Source: Neelides folsomi
Lineage: Eukaryota; Arthropoda; Collembola; Neelipleona; Neelidae
NCBI GenBank assembly: GCA_034687125.1
Contig: JAQGBZ010000034.1
Coordinates: forward strand, 276,474 to 340,473
Reading direction: 5' to 3'
DNA length: 64,000 bases
Part shown: positions 1 to 12,759 of the stretch, in pieces
Layout of the letters: the number at the start of each line of letters is the position of its first letter
How positions within the stretch are numbered: the first letter of the stretch is position 1
Position numbers and translations under genes: made by a program
Notes under the pieces: model-generated
What the model saw: the letters and a program-made list of their open reading frames with translations, nothing else
The model's database searches: none
What the model was told of the DNA's origin: nothing

Positions 1-2381
1 TAGGTATTAGGTATACTATATAGTATTTTGTGTACTGTCTACATATTATTAAATATGTAGTTTGTATATAAAAATAACTAATAATTATAATAAATATACT
101 ATTTAGCTAAATGTACAAAACTGATATCTATAAATAAGAACAATTGTATTTAAAATTTTGCTCAGTGTTTGTTGGCTATTAAGAAGCTTGGATTTTAATT
201 ATAACTACTGATATACCTATGTATAATACTAAATACTATATATGTATCCTACATATTATATTGGTATATATATAATATTGCTTACATTTAGTTTCATTCA
301 TTGAGGCGGGAGTTGAAGTTCATTGAGTAATTAAAAGTTAAACGACCGTCAGGGAGTTGTTTTAGTAGTCATAAGAAATAGGCACATTTTGATAAGTTGC
401 TGCATAAATTAAGCAACTCTCGCTTTCATCAAAGAAAATGTTGGTCGTTTCGGTCAAGTGAAAGACATTCATTAACTCCGTCGTTATTTGAGATGTTGGG
501 AATGAATTATTATTAAATTACTTTATTTAAGGTAGGCAATTGATTGGGATGTTTACCAAGCCAGGCAAGTGAAACTATTGTTCTCATTCACCAAACACAT
601 GCCATTAAAAGACAAATGGAGGGAAAATGACATCATTTTCAAAACGAGAAAACTATAATTATATTAAATATATAACATGGATCATTATGTAATTATATTA
701 AACTATGGATGGGCGTGTTGCATTCTCATAGAATTCATTAAAGTGATTAGGGATCTGTAAATGATTCCTTTTAAGGTTCAAATAGGAGTCAAATCAGTGC
801 ATTGATTTTCTCATCTTTTTTGAAAATTGGACATTAATAATGTTAATTGGATTTCAGTGGTTCTCGATTGTTATGTATAATGGTTATAATACATGCAGTA
901 ATAATAGAGTATGTAATAATGTACAAAGTGTCTGTAGTTATATGGAAGGAGAATATGTTGAAGTGATTAATAAAAATCGTTCTAAAATTTCATTTTGTTT
1001 TGAGGATTGATGGTGGCGGGAATGGGAGATAGGGAGGTTGGTAATTGGAAATTGGTGGAGAGGGTAAGACTGGTAGTGAGGAAGGCTATTAGGAGAAAAG
1101 AAGGTGTAATAAATACAAAGAGACTCAAGAAACTCCCCATATTAATTGAACGTCTCTCGAGTGAACGGTAAACAGACTACTGGTTATTGTGGGGAAATAT
1201 TGACAAAATTTATTAGCTTCTCTCCCACCAGACAAACTTAGAGGAGTCTTCAGTCTTCCCTTTAAAAGCGACATATTTCAAAACCCTCATCTCACTCCTT
1301 AGACCTAATAATACTTAATAATACATATAATACATACCTGTATAATACCTGTATGTATACATTTATTGTATACAGCTTGGAGATTTATATTCACCAGACT
1401 CATCATGAACCAGGTAAGATGTTTCTCCCAGACAGAATATACTTAACTACCAAAGTAATAGTAATATGGTAATATCGACCCATGTGTATTTATCAGTATA
1501 TATTATACTTATATATATATATGTATATATTATATATTGTAATACATGTCTTTCCTGTGGTAATGTTTTATATTATTTAAGGGATATCTAATTTAATATA
1601 GGATTCATTCATTTGTTGGGGTTTGGGGGTCTCTTTAACTCCTTTGGTCTTTCCCTGTCAAAAAGAAGAGAGAAAATCATAATGAATTTCCTCCTCCTTT
1701 CCCTCCCAATTCATTTGAGTCCCTCCGGACTATGTAAACGTAATATGGATGCAAATGAGATTTTTCCCTCAAGGGACTCAACGATGGTCACTTGGACACG
1801 AACCCTCGGATTCATTTAAACACAGATTGTTGGTAAGTAAAAGTGTACATAAAAGCAAAATGCAAACAGTGATCCTCAAATCTTCATAGGAAATTTCTAC
1901 TAAAATATTTCTGTACTATCTTGAATTAATATAACTTTAGCACATATTGGATTGGTTGGTTTTACAATATTCTCATTTGTTTAACAATATTTAATTATGA
2001 TTAAGGACAAAGGTTAAAATCATTAAGCCTTTGATCTTGATATCTTGAATCAACATATCTTTGTATAATTTAATAATTTCTACAATGGATTTAACGCTTC
2101 TAATCTTCCTTGAGCTTCTATTCCTCTATCAATGGAATTATAACTTTGGAAGATAAAGATTACATTTAATACCTTTAGTTTAACTGGCTAATCATAAAGG
2201 AACAAAAGAATATTTATATTTTCTCACGAATTCATTAAAAATGTCATGAGTCAACTGAAAGTGAATAACAAAGTCGAAGGAATTACGCGGCTTCGGATCT
2301 TTTCCATTCAAAATGTTCATGTTGGGATGTTGGTGAAGAAAGGCTTTGTTCCTTAAGACCTGTTGGTGGAAAGGAAGGAGC
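1..2381. other. Intergenic or intronic sequence, no gene seen
   Basis: AT-rich start, then mixed sequence with a TATA-type island at about 1320-1560. No supported coding exon on either strand. Confidence 0.5.
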
Positions 2382-2389
2382 TTTAAAAA

Positions 2390-3023
2390 CAGTGCTCTCT
2401 TAGACATTAGGCATTGCCCAATTAGGCGTGCTTAATTAGGCATTGGGCAAAAGTCGAATGCCTAATTAGGCAGTGCCTAATGCCTAATTCTCAAATGACC
2501 AATTTCATGAGAAATGTTTAATATGAGACTAGATTTGGAAACGTATCAAGGCGAATGAATTCAAATAATAAACTTTCAGAGTATTTAAAATTATAAGTTC
2601 ACATTGTTTAAAGTTCTATGGTATTTTAAATTTAATTTTTATTTAATTTTTATAATTGCCATTTGATTAGCTTAAATTGTATCTTGATCCTGAATGAGTG
2701 AATACGCCGTTTAGACTTATTAACACATGTACTACATTTCACGGCGAGGTGTTGATGCACAAAAATAATTATTATAGGTAATTTATAATTTTAAATTATT
2801 CATGCATATTTAGAATAAAAATACAATTAAAGTTAATCAAATGGCAAGCTTAAAAATATTATTATTTCATATTTTAATTTCTAAAATATATATGTAATAT
2901 TATTCAACTTTAAATAAAATAATCTCATATTACCTCTTAGGCAAAAATTAGGTATTATGCATTAGGCATTATTAGGCAATGCCTAAGGAATTTCTGAATT
3001 AGGCTGCCTAATGCAGAGCTCTG
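2390..3023. mobile_element. Non-autonomous hAT-like element with 8-bp target duplication
   Basis: Termini CAGTGCTCT (2390) and AGAGCTCTG (ends 3023) are inverted, with the CAG/CTG ends of hAT elements. Flanks TTTAAAAA (2382-2389) and TTTAAAAG (3024-3031) match at 7 of 8 bases, as an 8-bp target-site duplication. Both ends carry many subterminal TTAGGCAT / ATGCCTAA copies, as expected for transposase binding. An inner inverted pair TTGCCATTTGATTA lies at 2656-2669 and 2834-2847. No transposase ORF, 634 bp: a MITE-like derivative. Confidence 0.75.
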
Positions 3024-6000
3024 TTTAAAAGTCAATCTTTAACAACCACGCTACTTAAAAACTAAAAATCAACATTTTTTATAACTTTATTCATCTTTTC
3101 TCTGTTATGAGTTGAGCAAAAGTAGAACAATTTTCTATAAGAACTACACATTGCTTATTTGCATAGTGACTAAAAATAAGCGTGTAATAAGGTATGATTA
3201 AATCATACCTACCTGTATACAATATACCTGTATAAGGATCCTTATCTACCTGTACAATATATAAGGATACATAATAAAATCGAATATTCTTGTATACGAT
3301 GAAAATATAAGTTATAAATATAAGTTATATAAGATATAATATATGTTATCTATATGATAAATGCACCATGTGTATAATCCATTATGACTGCCAAATACAA
3401 ACGTAATAATTGATTTATGTAGTAAAGTAAAGTTTTTAAAAACTCTTAGCGAGTCAGTGGCCAAATGGAATTGAAAAGAGTTGAATGAATGACATGCATA
3501 TTTGTATGTATTAGGCATGGACAGAGAAGATGTGTAAAGAAGTGTGGAGGAGAAACAAAAGATTTTGGAGTTTCATTTCTTCCTTGGGATTGCCGGACAC
3601 CTGATGAGCCCCAGGTGAGCTTCATCATCTTCCTCTCATTGGGATTCGGAGGACTCGGAGGAACCCTGGTCTGGGCATGGAATGAATTGAGGGTCCTTGG
3701 CCAATTGATTACTTCCCTCCCTATGGGATTAAGGGAGTGAGAAGTTGGAACAACTTGCGAGGCCGCGAGGACCACTCATGCAGATTCGGCCCATTGTTCC
3801 CCCCTTTTTGCGAGGGAGAGTCTCCTCAATATCAAGGATGAGAGTGCAACGGCCCGTTCGGTTCACTTACCCTCTCCATACGCAGCTCCCCCACAGATCA
3901 ATTTACAGGTGGATTAGCATGCCCCAGCTCATAAGAACGCCTTAATTACAAATCCTAGGCACATGGGATGACTTCAAGATCAATTTCTTGCCGATGTTGG
4001 GGAAGAGGTTCTAATGGGTTCCTTTTGGAATTCCCAATGGTTGAACCAACGCAGTGGATATATTATACACATGCATTTGGCGAAATTTGCCAGTGGGGAT
4101 GGAATAGATTATTATTAAATTTATTATTCAAACTCCCCTCGACACGTTTGTCCACACAGGAGAGTGTTGAGCCATTTATTAATAAATAACGTGTTGTTGG
4201 GGGAAAGTGAGGTTTGACTACTGAGCGATGGTTAATTTGGTTTTCGGGCGTTCCGCTTGCGGCCCAAAACGATAATGACCAAGGAATCTGGATAATGAAT
4301 CTTGGGCTTCTGGAGATTTGAACTTGGTTGGCTCCTGGTTTGGAATTTTGAACTTGATTCATCGCCCAACGTCACCTCTCAATGATGGTGATGGGGAAGA
4401 GATATGGAGAAGTGGGGAAGTGATAAATCACATTTATGGCTCCGCCATTGGAAACACGTCGTAAAAGTGTCGATTGAGGTCCGAGGTCCGAGTCTAAGAA
4501 CGTCCTTCCGATTTACATGATCAAAACTCGTCTCGTCCACATTCTCAAATAATGGAGAGACATTTATCATATGATATAATGCAAGTGCGTGAGTGTGTGT
4601 GAGTAATGGACCATCGAATTACCTTCCCAGTATAAATACTTGTTATTCTCAACAGAATGTTTAAAAAACAAAAGTGAATCTCTTGGAGTACAGTTAAATC
4701 CGTTTGAAACTACTTTATGTAACATCCCACATAGAGTATACATAATATAAGTAGAAATTACTTTTACTTACCCCAACTCCATCGTATTAAATTTCCAAAA
4801 GGTGTGAAAACTCTATTTGGACCATCTTTAGAAATGCATTTAAAGGTGTAATTATATGGAGATCATGTATACAAAATACACATCCAGAGTCAAAATACAT
4901 CTAGAGCCCACAACACACGAAGAGCAAATATTTGTACTGAAGAGACGTAGTTGTATAAAGAGAGTGTGGGCGTATGATGAGAGGTCATAAATTCCCTTTT
5001 GGATTCTTGTATAGGGATCAATATAAAAAAAGAGACGGGCGTATGAAATGAGAGCTGTCGCCTTCTCGCTGTCGGACCAACTCATCCAATCTACATTTAA
5101 TTCCAAGGCGCCCTCACCCATTAAATTTGGCCGTTGGGGTGGGAAGAGGGTGAGAGGAAAGAAAAAAGTGGGATCGAGAGGTGAAGACTTTTCTTAATGA
5201 TTCCTCTCAGCATCTTAATATTCAATCCATTAAATACACATATTAACTATATATCAAAATAATATATATTTAATATTTATGTATGTATATTATACATAAT
5301 TAGAATATTATAATGTATAATTCTTATATATTACAAAGCTATGTTTAGTTATTAAGTGGAAGGATTGGTTAAATATTTTATAATAAAATAATTCATTCAT
5401 TGGGATTTATCTCCTCCAATTCCAATAAATATGGATCGATGAATTGATATGAGATTGGCAAAGGGAAGGAGATATATAATTCCTATAATTCCTACAGGGA
5501 GTGAAAAGTGTCGCGTTTGAGTTTAACGGCCGAAAGGAACCAGATCCGTTGGGCTAATGGATGTTTAATAGTCTGGAACGAGAGACTCGTTGGGTTGAAC
5601 GTTGGTCCAAGGAACCAGCCGAGTCAAGATTCATGATCCGAGAGGGAAAAGGGCAGGTTTGGAAGGATCTCCCCTTCCCTTTTTTCTCCTCGGCTGACTC
5701 AGGTGGATCTGAAAAAGGAATCATTGTGGTCTTCTCCAAGGCCATGGACCACTCTGGCCAACCCCCGACCAACGGCTGCTGCCTGGGAAAATCACCATGT
5801 TAAGAACCCTTCGATTATGACTACTTTAATTCCCTATAAGAATTAAATGGGAATCGTTGGATCAACTTTGACCCCACTTGTTCTAATTCCTTGGCATTCC
5901 ACTCACCTGTGCCACCTGTTCCGCACATGCAGGTGAGACTTTCCTGGTCATCATTTCCATGGGAATAATGAGAAAGCGAGGCGCAGAATTTAAAATGGCA

Positions 6001-9000
6001 TTCTCCTCCCCTAGACGTTAAATACGATGATGTGGAAAAGAAATTCCAAAGGATCTTCCAACAATCTCCTGGACCACAATTTTTGAATTTGGAAGCTGTC
6101 AGGATGTGGAAAGACTCCACTTTGTATGTGTCTTCTATCCAGTTTACGACCCTCTCACCTGTTCCTTCTCCTCATGGTTCTCGAATCCAAAGGATAATTG
6201 GCCCATCACTAAGCCCATGGGAGAAAAACTTCCCATCCCTTCAAGTCTCCCGTCTAATTTATGTAACCGAGAGACGGACAACTTCTGACCTCCTCATTTG
6301 CATATTATTCTACGGCCAACTCGGAGGTCCAAAACCCTTCCAACCATCATTCAAATAAACATCCAAATCCATTTCCACGCACTCCACAGTTTAAACATCC
6401 AAGGGAAGGAAGGGTCTTATATAACTCTTATATAACACAATACTACACATATAACAAGGGACACCTTTTTTCTATTGTGATCTTAAAGTTTAGATTCCCT
6501 GTATTTATTCCTATCCCTGCTTGTACCATATACTATATTATGGTATATATGGTATATTCCATTTGGGAGTTATTTGAACACTGAGATTTCCACCACCTGT
6601 TGCACATTTCCCCATTTTCACCCAATTTTGAGAGGAAAGAAAAGTCAGGAGCTGAACCTTTCAATCACGTTGTTCTAAACAACACCTGTCAATAGAAAAC
6701 GTGTTCGTTTATGAACCGGAACGTGGCAAATACATATCCCATATAAATACAAAAATCCCATTGGTACAATGAATACCTAAACACTTACAACTACTATACA
6801 ACTACTACATTATATCCGAACATGGTATAGTAAATATTGTATAAGTATTTATTATGAATTATTTTCTAATACAAAATGAAAATTTTTCTGACTCTTTAAG
6901 GGAGAGATTTCAAACAAATGGGCGTTTAAATATGTAGAACCAACTGTTGCTTTCTTTTCAACACGGCTACCCAATAAGCTACAAAGTAGAAATAGCAAAG
7001 ATATACCAAACTATTTAGGTCTTTCTTACATATTTTACTATATATTTAATAGTAATGTAAAATATATAATAAATAGTAATTTAGCATATAAGTATATGGT
7101 ATACAGTATATACCATATATAATATATTTAATATGTCCATACGTTTTATATTTTACATAATCTCGAGGGTGATCTTGTGAGACATTGAGAAATCATAAAT
7201 TCCGTCGTTTTGTCAAAGGATCATTTGGAGGACTGAAAGCGTTTTTATCTGGGATAAATCTCCCACATTGGATCCCCTTCAATTCCCTTCTGCATTGTGA
7301 TGATCAAAGAATTCCGTGTTGGAACGAGTCGGTTTAAATACCGAAGGAATATTTGACCCCGAGCGAGCCGAGGAAGGCCAAGTTATTAACCTCCCTAATG
7401 GACGTGGAAGTGGTGGGTGACTGCGGGCGGATTGAAGGGGGCCCTTCCTTGTCATCGCTTCTTTCACTCCAACCCTTCCTACCCCGGGCCTAATGCCATG
7501 ACTCCTTTCTTACATAAGCCCTTGTTCGAATGCTCAGGTGGATCAGATGAGAAATCCGAATGTGAATTGTCTACAGGATTATGTCATGTTAAAATTACTT
7601 GTGTTTCCCATAGTCTAATGAATCCCCCATTGTCCAATGACGTTTTGTTCAAATCTCAAATATTCGCGACATCCGTCTCAAAAGCGACACGGGGGTTGTG
7701 AGCACAATGCAATTGGGTTTCTCCGAGGTTCCTCATTGTCACAATCCCACTTTAATCTCAGGCTTTGCGTTGTTTGTGCAAAGGTGTGCAATTCCTGGAG
7801 GTCGCAGAGTTCCAACTGGAACGAAATGCAAGAAGATGCATTTACGAGGATCTTGATGCAACCAAGGAAGTGTGACCGATTCTCTCAATCCACTTCACGC
7901 CAATTCATTAATTTATTTAATTCGACTCTCTTCATGTGGGCCTTGCATTTAATTGAGCGGAAGGGTGAAATCCACAATGCAATTTTTCCGTATGTTTGGG
8001 GAATAACAAAAGGCATTCTCGGTTTCGTTACGTCCAACATTCAACGACTGCATATAAATACATTCTCAATGTAAACTTGCATTTAAATCTCCATGGATTA
8101 TATATGTAAGTATTATAATAATAAAAGCAAATAATCTCCGACTCGCCACTTGTTCCGGTCGATAAAATGAAATTGTTGGACTCCTTCGGCTCCTTTCTTC
8201 TTCTTCGACTACAATGGGGGTGTTATATTACCGCATTTCCCTTCCCTCTCAATTATCACAATTCCAAGCCCTGTCAATTGTTCTTCTTTACTACGCCCAG
8301 TATCAGAATCTCTATCGACTCCTTTCATTTTACATGATTTTAACCTCACTAAATGGGGAATACAACCTTTACAAGCAAGTTTACATATGGTACATACACG
8401 TTTAAAGACAAGAGAATAGTAAGACTTGATTTTAAACTATATTGGATCATAAAAGTAATCGTGTCATTACAACTTTATGACGACACTGTAAAAACTGAGT
8501 GAGCTTTAAATTTAATTGTAATTTAACGCAAGCTATCTGATATCCGATCAAACAATTAATTAATTATGTGTAGGTAAAGGAGTTGTAAAATCCCTTTTGA
8601 TATTCTTTCCCATTAATCATATGTACATATATCATCGATATTATTACTTATTACTTAAAATTACTAATGAATCACTTTTTGAATTACCTCCCATTTTGAT
8701 AAAAGACCTTGACTTTTTTGTTCACAATTATTTCCAATTATAATAAAAGTTATATTATATTTTATATATGTAATATTGTATATGTTTAGTATTTAGTATG
8801 CATATAATTTTTGATCGTACAAGTTGTATTTATAAGTACAGATATGATAGTGATAATGATAAGTGAGGTGTTTACATGTTTTATAAAGCTAAAACATGAA
8901 TTAATTTTAAATAAAAATGAAAAAGAGTGTATGAATTTAACAGAAATTCATTCAATATTTTCTCAATAAAAATGTAATAAATAAAGAAGTTTATTTTTTT

Positions 9001-9692
9001 GCACCCAATCATTACCATTCATTTGCATATCAATAATGTAGTCAAATAGGTAGATCCACTTCATACCCATTCAATGTTATTAAGAACGTGCTTAAAAGCT
9101 CTGAGAGTTATGACTCAATTTGTCCAGAGGCAATTGGCAAGGTTACATATAAATGACCATTATTGTGACGTTTGGGAGAAATTTGGCAGTAAAAGCAATC
9201 ACCCCTCGCAAGTAGCAATTATTAGTCCCAAATGTGATGTGATTAAACCTGTGATTTGCATTATTTTAATACGCTCATCATATTTTCCCTCATATCGAAA
9301 TGATCAAGGTTGGTGGGTTTTTTCGTCCGAAGGACTCGTGGGGAATGATGTTATGGGAAAGGGTTGGTTGGAGCCCTGTGATCTTCCAAGGCGGGACTTT
9401 CAGAGCTGAGCCGACATTTCCCAACGTTGGGAAGAATGCGATCCTCCGGTCACGAAGGTGAGGTGAAGGTGACCAACCGACCTCAGAGTCGTTAATAATG
9501 AGGATCTGGGAAGTCTGATCCATCCCCAAATCCACTCTTCCTCATTCTCAAAAGATCCCAGGAACTTTAAACGCCCAGCCTCTTGAAGGGATCAATCGAC
9601 GTTCTCAGGTGGAGTCGGCATGCGGCCACTCTCATTCTAATCATAATCTCCCATGGTCCATTCCCACTATAATCATCTCTTGTTAACCCTTC

Positions 9693-9716
9693 CACCATAA
9701 CACCATAACACCATAA
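9693..9716. repeat. 8-bp tandem repeat, 3 copies
   Basis: CACCATAA three times in exact tandem. Confidence 0.75.
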
Positions 9717-10329
9717 TATACAGATAACATATTCATACATTCCAATATATGGTATACATAATATGTATAGTTATATTTATATTATGTATTTCTACTCAGC
9801 CGCATTCTCGGTGCATATTAAACGTGGAAAGATAATCTGGACCTATTACGGAGATGGGTCACAATGATCGTATTTGTATTCCATAGTTCACCTGTAATAA
9901 TACTACATGAGAAGCCCTCCAGGGTTCTCCCTTTTTTCTCTGGCCTTTAAATGAAGGAATGATGATGTTCATCTCGAATTCTTTTCCTCAATCCCCAATG
10001 CCCAGTCAGCATAAAAAGATGGACAATCGAGTCCTTCATTTCCTATGGATCATCATCATATGTAGTTATAATATGAAACAGGGTTTTGGGCCAGGGAGCC
10101 CAGGCGGCTTTATCAGAAGAGCTATTAGATTCCATTGCATCAGCATTTGTTCTCATCCGGACTCACGTTCTTCGGTCGCCGCCGCTTCTTCATATGATGT
10201 CTCTTTGAGGGATGAGAAATTGAAGTCATTATTACGAGAAAACTCATCCAGACTTCCACCAGCAGCCAACCAAGAAACCCAATCTCGGCTAATCCACCCC
10301 ATGAAGGACCAACCTAACAATAAATGTAC

Positions 10330-10500
10330 ACAAAACTATCTGAACAGTATACATATATCCAATAAATACAGTATGTATTCAATTTACATATGGTATATAT
10401 GTACAGACATGTATATTTATGTATGTGTGATGTATGTGTGATGTATCTGTATATATAGTATGTATGTATGATGTTATATATTTAATGTATGGAATGAGAT
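10330..10500. repeat. TA/TATG-rich low-complexity island
   Basis: Interspersed TATG, TGTGATGTA and TATA units. Representative of TA/TACATA-rich islands that recur through the window (e.g. 14780-14960, 21390-21620, 36930-37170, 63060-63330). Confidence 0.7.
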
Positions 10501-12358
10501 GTATAGTGGACGGGTTTTATAGGGACCGATATTTGAATATTCCACCTGTCTGGACCGAGCACCATCCATCCGAGTTTCGGAATTTGTATCGGCTCCTTTG
10601 TTCTCAGATCGGGGGAATTAAGGTCGTGAGGAGAAGAAGGAGGTGAAAGCAAATAGCCGCCCGGCTCTTTTAATAACGAGGATTTCACGAGAAAATGAGG
10701 GTCGGAAAGAGTGAAATGAGCTCGTGTCTCACGACTTTATTACCTAGACAATACATGGAGGATTGGAAGGAGTCTCCATTGTGCAGTTACCTTTTATTCT
10801 CACTGCCTTTCTTCAACCTGCTAAATCCAGCCCAATCTCCTCATTCCGGGATCATCTCGGAAGGGTTTAATTCCCACTGGCTCTAACGAGCTGCTGATTT
10901 AAATCATTTATATTATTCATCCTAAACCACTGTGGAGGAGGAATGTAAAATATTACGTTCTTTATCGTATAAAGTTCTTTATTACGTTCCTTGCTTTCTC
11001 TCTCTCGAGATATCTTGGGGGTGTTTGAATGGAAGAGTCGGAAATCCTTCTTAACGTTTGAGCAGAGTGCTGATGAGTGGCTGAATAATTCAAATCCCAA
11101 ATTTACAATTTCAGCCATTGGAGATAATGGGGAAGGTGTGTGTTTGTCATTAGGGGTGGATTACAAGAAGGAATCATTCCAAATGTGCTGTGTCTTAAGA
11201 GAATAAAAAATGAGTTCTTTTGGATCTTTCATTCCGAATGCTCTCACTTCTAATCACCGTCTTCCCAAACGTCCCTGCATGAAACTGGAAGGGATGTGAG
11301 AGGGAAATCCTCTTGAGGGAACGACTACCTTCACAGATCCAACAACAATATTACAAATATATAGGTATGTTGGTATTATATGAATTATATCAAAGTTAAA
11401 TAATAGGAATACCTACATTAGCTACTACAGATATATTGAACATCGTAAACATTATTAGTGCGAGTCCCAGGGTGTATATTAATACAATATTTATATAGGT
11501 GCAGGTATAGGTTACATTACAGGGACTAGTGGGTCCTTTGTATGTAGGTTTAATATGAGCCCTCATCTTGTGTCCTCAGTTTTTCTTGTGCAAGTGAGCG
11601 GGCTACTGCCTTACGCAATCCCTTCCCCACCTTTTTTGAAGTTCTTGAGAACGTCTGAGCCGCTCCCTTTTCCTCGTCCCAAATCATCCCTTTCTTTTAA
11701 AGACACATTAAACGAGGAACACATTAAGTGTATTCTCTCACATGGAGCGATACAATGGGGATCCGTAAAGTAGGCAGGAGAGCAACGGTCAAAATATTTT
11801 TTTCTCTCGTCTTCACTCTCTCCTTCTTCAAGGGCCTTTGGAGAAGGGACGAGGAAATTAGGTAATGATAATCTCTCTTTATGAACCCCCACAGGAAATG
11901 TATAGGAAGCCCCAATATTTCATCGACCCTGATGAGGAAGGAAAATCCCTCCATGGATCAACGGAAGGAGTACTTTAAGTACAGACATTACGGTCCTCTC
12001 CATTACAGGACTCTACCTGGCCTTCTCCCCATATTTCCTTCAGCTTCTCGCCATGGGCTCTCTCGGGTTGACCAAAAGGGTTTCCCCAACGGCGGGTTTT
12101 CTCAACCTCGATGGAGCTTCTGTCTCCGTCCTTTGTTTTAACCCTTAATTTCTTCATAATTCATCTCTGGGCCCTTCCTATCTCCTTCCTATATCTTTCT
12201 TCCTATTTCCCTCGACAGGGTCGCAGGGCCGGAGAGTAAATCTTCTCCCCCCGCATTTCCCACCAATCAACAAATAAGTACGAGATTCTTTCTTAATTCC
12301 ATCCTTGGCCAAACTCCCAGTTTCACACAGACTCTCCGGCCTGTTTACATTTGACCTA

Positions 12359-12756
12359 TAGGGTTGTCTGTTATATTCGTAGACTTTTGCTAAATGGCTA
12401 TAATATGACTAAATTATGTTATAAGAATTTCATAACTATTCTTAATTTTGCTTTGCAATTAAGCAATTTTAAAATGAACTATAATTTTGATTTAATTGAA
12501 CAAAGTGTTGTCATAAAGTTTTTAGCTTTGGAGGGTTTAAGGGGAAAGGCAATTCACTCTCGCTTGCTTAACGTTTATAGGAAAGAAGCGTTAAAATATA
12601 AAACGGTTGCAAAATGGGCACAAAAGTATCGAACTGGACATCTGAGTATTATTGATGGCCATCGTGAAGGAAGACCAAAATCAATAATTGAATAAATTCT
12701 CATTAAAATAAAAATCAATTTTTCATAAAAGTCTACGAATATAACAGACAACTCTA
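12359..12756 (+). mobile_element. Internally deleted mariner-type element
   Basis: 30-bp terminal inverted repeats (12359-12388 and 12727-12756) share TTGTCTGTTATATTCGTAGA, with one mismatch near the tip, and the element is flanked by TA on both sides. Between them lies only the N-terminal part of a mariner/SETMAR-type transposase. The 398-bp length, against about 1.3 kb for a full mariner, shows deletion of the catalytic domain. Confidence 0.82.
12474..12695 (+). pseudogene. Truncated mariner transposase, helix-turn-helix part only
   Basis: The frame from ATG 12474 holds IEQSVVIKFLALEG, then a second helix-turn-helix segment (KYKTVAKWAQKYRTG) and the linker GHREGRPKS, typical of mariner DNA-binding domains. 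It stops at 12695, right before the 3' terminal repeat. The DDD/DDE catalytic region is absent, so the product could bind terminal repeats but not cut. An open frame extends upstream to 12351. Confidence 0.8.
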
Positions 12757-12759
12757 TAT

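Larger units (their letters stand above)
3032..12356. other. Long stretch without recognised genes
   Basis: Blocks of unique sequence of about 1 kb (3450-4570, 5500-6360, 7260-8070, 9070-9700, 10000-11200) are separated by TA-rich islands. Open frames up to 160 codons occur but show no family motif, and the longest (9959-10441) ends inside a microsatellite. Confidence 0.5.

Noticed and set aside
2400-3010. TTAGGCAT copies considered as telomeric TTAGG repeats
   Set aside because: They occur in both orientations inside an element with hAT ends and a target duplication, so they are subterminal repeats.
9959-10441. 160-codon plus-strand open frame
   Set aside because: No family motif, and the last third is translated microsatellite (YIYVCVMYV-type). 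No splice context supports it.
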